NCBI RefSeq assembly: GCF_027925245.1
Contig: NZ_BSDP01000001.1
Coordinates: 682,001 to 746,000 of the forward strand
DNA from: Agromyces rhizosphaerae
Lineage (GTDB): Bacteria; Actinomycetota; Actinomycetes; Actinomycetales; Microbacteriaceae
Length of the DNA stretch: 64,000 nt
Direction: 5' to 3'
In this document: piece after piece, positions 60,361-64,000 of the stretch
Layout: each line of letters opens with the position of its first letter
How positions within the stretch are numbered: position 1 is the stretch's first letter
Program-made: the position numbers and the translations under genes
The notes under the pieces: generated by a model
What the model was told of the DNA's origin: nothing
What the model saw: the letters and a program-made list of their open reading frames with translations, nothing else
Databases searched by the model: none

Positions 60361-61335
60361 TCAGCCCTTCAGGCCGGTCTGGGCGAGGCCCTCGACGAAC
60401 TGCTTCTGCGCGAAGACGAACACAATCAGCACGGGCAGCGCGGTGAGGGTCGCCGCGGCGAGCTGGATGTTCCACATCTCGCCGCCGTAGGCGTCGGTGT
60501 AGCGGGTGAGCGCCTGCGGCAGCGTGAACAGCTCGGGCGTCTGCAGGTAGACCGTCGGCTCGAGGTAGAGGTTCCACACGTTCAGGAACGTGAAGATCGC
60601 GACCGCGGCGAGCGCCGAGCGGCTGAGCGGCAGCGCGATGCTCCAGTAGATGCGCCAGCGCCCGAGCCCGTCGATGCGTCCGGCCTCCTCGAGCTCGACC
60701 GGCAGGGTGATGAAGTACTGCCGCATGATGAAGGTCGCGAGCACGCTCGGCGCGCCGAACGTCGTGACCAGGATCAGCGGCCAGTGGGTGTCGATCATGC
60801 CCCACGAGTTGAACAGCTGGAACAGCGGCACGATCGTGACCTCGCTCGGGATGAGCAGGCCCGTCAGCACCACCACGAACAGCAGGTCCTGCCCGGGGAA
60901 GCGAATGCGGGCGAACGCGTACCCCGCCATCGAGGAGAAGAGCATGGTGCCGAGCGTCACCAGCACGGCGATGTACATCGAGTTCCAGTACTGCAGCGCG
61001 AACGGCTGCTCGGTGAACGCGCCGACGTACCCCTCGAGCGTCGGGTTCGAGGGCCAGAGCTCCGGCGGGAACGCGAAGATCTCGCTGATCGGCTTCAGCG
61101 ACGAGGTGAACATCCACCAGGTCGGGAAGACGAACGGCACGGCGAGCAGGCTCAGGGCGCCGTAGAAGAGCACCTTGCGCCACGGGCTGCCGACCGGGCG
61201 TCGACGACCGACCGTGCGGCCGGCACGGGCGTCGGCGGATGCCTCGGGCGGAACGGTCACGGCCACGGTGTCATCCGCGCCGGCGTCATTGCGTGCGCCC
61301 GTCGGGGCGGTGCGCAGTCGGGACTCAGTTCTCAT
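60361..61335 (-). CDS. CUT1 sugar ABC permease, MalG-type (second operon)
   Basis: This 324-aa permease has a 50-residue polar N-terminal extension, six helices and the EAA loop EAGRIDGLGRWRIYWSIALPLSRSALAAV. The end QKQFVEGLAQTGLKG is typical. It overlaps the MalF-type gene by 11 nt. The N-terminal half of the protein is closest to the MalG-type at 33603, as expected for paralogous operons. Confidence 0.95.
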   Translation of the reverse strand: MRTESRLRTAPTGARNDAGADDTVAVTVPPEASADARAGRTVGRRRPVGSPWRKVLFYGALSLLAVPFVFPTWWMFTSSLKPISEIFAFPPELWPSNPTLEGYVGAFTEQPFALQYWNSMYIAVLVTLGTMLFSSMAGYAFARIRFPGQDLLFVVVLTGLLIPSEVTIVPLFQLFNSWGMIDTHWPLILVTTFGAPSVLATFIMRQYFITLPVELEEAGRIDGLGRWRIYWSIALPLSRSALAAVAIFTFLNVWNLYLEPTVYLQTPELFTLPQALTRYTDAYGGEMWNIQLAAATLTALPVLIVFVFAQKQFVEGLAQTGLKG

Positions 61336-62287
61336 AGAAGACCCACCTCTTGCGCAGCTGCCACTGCGCGATGGTCAGCACCAGCACGATGCCGAAGAGC
61401 AGGATGGCCAGCGTCGACCCGTACCCGAAGTGGTGGAAGTCGAACGCCTGCTGCACCAGGTAGTAGACGAGCACGGTCGTGGAGATGCCCGGCCCGCCCT
61501 GCGTGAGCACGGCGATCTGGGCGAAGACCTGCAGCGAGCCCACGATCGTGATGATCGAGGTGAGCAGGATGGTCGGCGAGATGAGGGGCACGGTGATGCG
61601 CCAGAAGAGCTGGCGATCGGATGCCCCGTCCATGCGCGCGGCCTCTTGCACCTCCTGCGGCACGCCCTGGAGGGCGGCGAGGAAGAGCACCATGTTGAGG
61701 CCGACGTTCTTGAAGACCTGCACGACGATGACCGACGCCATGGCGGTCGGGCCCTCGCGCAGCCAGTTCGGGCCGTCGATGCCGACGAGCTGGAGGATGC
61801 CGTTGATGCCGCCGTTGTCCTGCAGCAGGAACGACCACACGATGGTCCACGCCACGAGCGAGACGACGACCGGCGAGAAGAACACGGTGCGGAAGAACGT
61901 CATGCCGCGCACCTTGCGGTTGAGCAGCACCGCCAGCAGCAGGGCGAGCGCCAGGTTGAAGACGACCAGGCCGATCGAGAAGACCGCGGTGGCCTGCATG
62001 ACGGGGGCGAGCTTGGGGTCGGTGACGAGCTTCTCGAAGTTCTCGAGCCCGACCCAGCGGAACGTGCCGGCGAGCACGTTCCACTCGTGGAACGAGTACC
62101 AGACGATGAGGCCGAGCGGCAGCAGCACGAACAGCGTGATGCCCAGCACCTGCGGGGCGACGAACAGGTAGCCCGTGAGCTGGTCGCGCCGCGCGTACGA
62201 CGGCACGAACCGTCGTCTCGGCGGGGTGGGGGCGGCCCCGGGCCGGGCGTGAGCCCGACCCGGAGTCACCGTGGTGGCGTCGGCCAT
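61325..62287 (-). CDS. CUT1 sugar ABC permease, MalF-type (second operon)
   Basis: The product is 320 aa from the ATG at 62287 (AAGGAA upstream). Six helices, with the EAA loop EAARMDGASDRQLFWRITVPLISPTIL. It forms the channel with the MalG-type protein. The chain differs from the first operon's MalF mainly in the N-terminal tail. Confidence 0.95.
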   Translation of the reverse strand: MADATTVTPGRAHARPGAAPTPPRRRFVPSYARRDQLTGYLFVAPQVLGITLFVLLPLGLIVWYSFHEWNVLAGTFRWVGLENFEKLVTDPKLAPVMQATAVFSIGLVVFNLALALLLAVLLNRKVRGMTFFRTVFFSPVVVSLVAWTIVWSFLLQDNGGINGILQLVGIDGPNWLREGPTAMASVIVVQVFKNVGLNMVLFLAALQGVPQEVQEAARMDGASDRQLFWRITVPLISPTILLTSIITIVGSLQVFAQIAVLTQGGPGISTTVLVYYLVQQAFDFHHFGYGSTLAILLFGIVLVLTIAQWQLRKRWVFYEN

Positions 62288-62304
62288 CGAAGGGGGTTCC
62301 TTCC

Positions 62305-63585
62305 TCAGCCCAGCAGGGGGTCGATCGCGGTGCAGGTCGCGGCGAGCGTACCCGGAATGTCCGCGTCCTCCACCCAGAGGGCGTCGAGCGAGCTGCGGAC
62401 CTCCTGGCCGATCTCGGCCGAGTCGGTGTGGCTCGGACGCGTCACGCCGATCTCGATGCCCGGGATCACGACGTTCTCGATCTGCTCGGGGGTGAGCGTC
62501 GGGTTCGTCGCGGCGAGCGTCTCGACGTTCAGCTGCGAGTTGCGGGGCGGCGGGAAGAACTGCGCGAGCTGCGCCGAGTTCTCGGGGCTCGTGAAGAACG
62601 AGAGGAACTCGGCGGCGGCCTGTGCGTGCGCGCCTGACGACATCACGCCGATGCCGGCCTGGCCGACCATGGAGTACTCGCCGACGGGGCCCTCGGGCAG
62701 CGACAGCAGGTCGAACTCGAACGAGCCGTCGAGCAGCGACGCCCGCGAGATCTGCGTCACGGTGAACGCCGACTCGCCCGCGAAGAAGTCCGCGGTGGTA
62801 CCGGGCCCGGGCATCGACATCGCGTCGAACGCGGCGTCGTGCAGGAACTCGAACGCCTCGACCATCTCGGGCGAGTCGAACGTGCAGGTCGCGCCGTCGG
62901 CGCTCCAGGGCGCGGCGCCCCAGCCCATCCACACCGACGCCAGGTTGTCCCACGTCGTGTAGTCGAAGTCGCGGATGACGAAGCCGGCCTTGCCGGTCTC
63001 GGCGTTGACCGTCGAACCGGCGGCGGACACGCCCTCCCAGTTCCAGTCGCCGGCCGCCTGCATCTCCGCGGCGGACGGCAGCCCGGCCTCGGCGAGCAGG
63101 CTGTCGTTGGCGAACATCACGAACGGCGACGTCGAGAACGGGTACGCGACGAGCGCGCCCGAGTCGTCGTGCCAGAGTGCCGTGGCGGACTCGCTGAGGT
63201 CGTCGAACCCGTAGTCGGGGTCGGCCTCGAGCGTCTCGTCGAGCGGCAGCAGCGCGCCCGAGTCGACGAAGTCGGGGGCCGCGTTCTCGAGGATCCACGC
63301 CAGGTCGGGGGCCTGACCGCCCGCGATCTGGGTCGTGACGGTCGAGGTGTAGTCCTCGAACGGCAGCGGGTCGAAGGTGATGTCGGTCACCTCCGGGTGG
63401 TCCTCCATGTACGCGGCCGCGATGGAGTCGAACAGGCCCAGGTGGTCCTCGTTCGAGGTCCACACGGTCATCCGAAGCTCGAACTCCTCGTCTTCGGTCG
63501 CCGCGCCGCCTCCGGAGCATGCGGACAGTGCGAGTGCGGCCGTCGCGCCGAGCGCGAGAGCCGACAGCGCCGTTGCTGATCTCAT
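62305..63585 (-). CDS. CUT1 sugar-binding lipoprotein (second operon)
   Basis: The product is 426 aa with AGGAGAG upstream. The lipobox is ALSAC near residue 23. The mature start ELRMTVWTSNEDHLGLFDSIAAAYMEDHPEV is nearly the same as in the protein at 35409-36686, and the late FFPPPRNSQLNVETL matches its FFPPARESLLTTDVL. So the two systems bind related sugars or oligosaccharides. Confidence 0.93.
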   Translation of the reverse strand: MRSATALSALALGATAALALSACSGGGAATEDEEFELRMTVWTSNEDHLGLFDSIAAAYMEDHPEVTDITFDPLPFEDYTSTVTTQIAGGQAPDLAWILENAAPDFVDSGALLPLDETLEADPDYGFDDLSESATALWHDDSGALVAYPFSTSPFVMFANDSLLAEAGLPSAAEMQAAGDWNWEGVSAAGSTVNAETGKAGFVIRDFDYTTWDNLASVWMGWGAAPWSADGATCTFDSPEMVEAFEFLHDAAFDAMSMPGPGTTADFFAGESAFTVTQISRASLLDGSFEFDLLSLPEGPVGEYSMVGQAGIGVMSSGAHAQAAAEFLSFFTSPENSAQLAQFFPPPRNSQLNVETLAATNPTLTPEQIENVVIPGIEIGVTRPSHTDSAEIGQEVRSSLDALWVEDADIPGTLAATCTAIDPLLG

Positions 63586-63597
63586 GGTGTGTCTCTC

Positions 63598-64000
63598 CTA
63601 GTAACCGGTGACGTCGGCCGGCCAGTGCAGCTCGACGCCTCGTCGTGTGAGCAGGTCCTGGAACTCCGCGAGGAGTGCCGGGTTGGTGCGGATCGTGCGG
63701 GGGCGGGACGCGCGATCGAGGCAGAAGGCCGCCAGGCGGCCCGCCGACTCGCCGATGTTCCACTCGACCGGGTGGAGCCTGAGGGCCCCGTTGGTGATGT
63801 GGGTGGTACCGACGTTCTTGCTCGCGGGCAGGAGGTTCTCCAGCCGGCGAGGGATCAGGGCTCCGAGGGGGATCTCGAAGGGACGCGACGGCAGGTCGAT
63901 GTAGTTGTCGCCGCCGCTCGAAGGGTGCAGGTCGATGCGGTACATGCCGACGCCGACCGAGTCGTCGAAGGTGGCGGGGGCGTCGGTGCCGGATGCCGCG
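63598..64000 (-). CDS. FAD-dependent oxidoreductase, C-terminal part
   Basis: The last 134 residues of a protein that continues beyond the right edge. The segments YIDLPSRPFEIPLGALIPRRLENLLPASKNVGTTHITNGALRLHPVEWNIGESAG are typical of the C-terminus of FAD-dependent oxidoreductases of the xanthan-lyase-associated/FAD_oxidored group often found in sugar operons. It is the gene immediately upstream of the second CUT1 binding protein (12-nt gap), so it is likely the first or an early gene of that operon. Confidence 0.85.
   Translation of the reverse strand, partial: AASGTDAPATFDDSVGVGMYRIDLHPSSGGDNYIDLPSRPFEIPLGALIPRRLENLLPASKNVGTTHITNGALRLHPVEWNIGESAGRLAAFCLDRASRPRTIRTNPALLAEFQDLLTRRGVELHWPADVTGY

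Noticed and set aside
61325..63763. An 812-aa minus-strand fusion including the MalF-type permease
   Set aside because: Residues before MADATTV are the shadow of the binding-protein gene in another frame; the permease has its own ATG at 62287 and ribosome site.

Overview
The window is high-GC DNA from an actinobacterium, most likely a member of the Microbacteriaceae. Four things suggest this: the strong GAC/CTC/GCC codon bias, the very frequent word GGATGCC/GGCATCC, a perfect HspR operator (HAIR) upstream of a Clp ATPase, and apparently leaderless genes. No rRNA, tRNA, CRISPR array, IS element, integrase or phage structural gene was seen.

Layout: (1) 0-4.8 kb: a ribose-type ABC uptake operon (binding protein, phosphotriesterase-family hydrolase, ROK sugar kinase, permease cut by the window edge), divergent from a ROK-family repressor. 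(2) 4.8-12.4 kb: small accessory genes, including a persulfide/CoA-disulfide reductase-rhodanese under a CsoR/CstR-like operator, a 51-aa Cys-rich protein, an LLM oxidoreductase and two unrecognised membrane proteins. (3) 12.4-21 kb: a LysR regulator divergent from a THI5/SsuA-type ABC importer, which is translationally coupled to an adenosine-deaminase-like hydrolase with a changed active site. An LLM flavin monooxygenase, an aldo/keto reductase and a flavin reductase follow, so this looks like a catabolic operon for an unknown (perhaps heterocyclic) compound. (4) 21-27.4 kb: a DUF4157-like zincin with a long acidic repeat region, an esterase-like gene pair, and a ClpC-like chaperone. (5) 27.5-32.5 kb: a lower-GC accessory island with an unrecognised three-gene operon ending in a ComEC-like metallo-beta-lactamase-fold protein, a PadR regulator, a transglutaminase-like protein and an AbiTii abortive-infection protein. 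(6) 32.5-39.2 kb: a CUT1 sugar ABC operon with a sorbitol-dehydrogenase-like enzyme, a LacI regulator, two matching operators and two genes of unknown function. (7) 39.3-49.4 kb: toxin-antitoxin genes (Doc/Phd-like, HicAB-like, XRE/nucleotidyltransferase and an orphan XRE paralogue), a frameshifted SpoIIAA-like gene, an AarF/UbiB-like kinase and two hybrid sensor kinases. (8) 49.4-58.2 kb: TetR, an oligopeptide-type ABC transporter and a GH3 beta-glycosidase, probably for beta-glucoside use. (9) 58.3-64 kb: AzlCD, cytochrome b561 and a second CUT1 operon paralogous to the first, preceded by a truncated FAD-dependent oxidoreductase.

The most striking unexplained structure is a set of three families of dispersed, fixed-length palindromes that occur only between genes: 51 bp (9 copies), 54 bp (5 copies) and 58 bp (4 copies). 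Within each family the arms are conserved and the loops diverge. Parts of the 51-bp stem differ between copies with compensating changes on both arms, so the fold appears to be under selection. A mixed array of five copies fills the longest gene-free stretch (24260-24809). The unrecognised three-gene ComEC/MBL operon is the best candidate for a new defence-like system.
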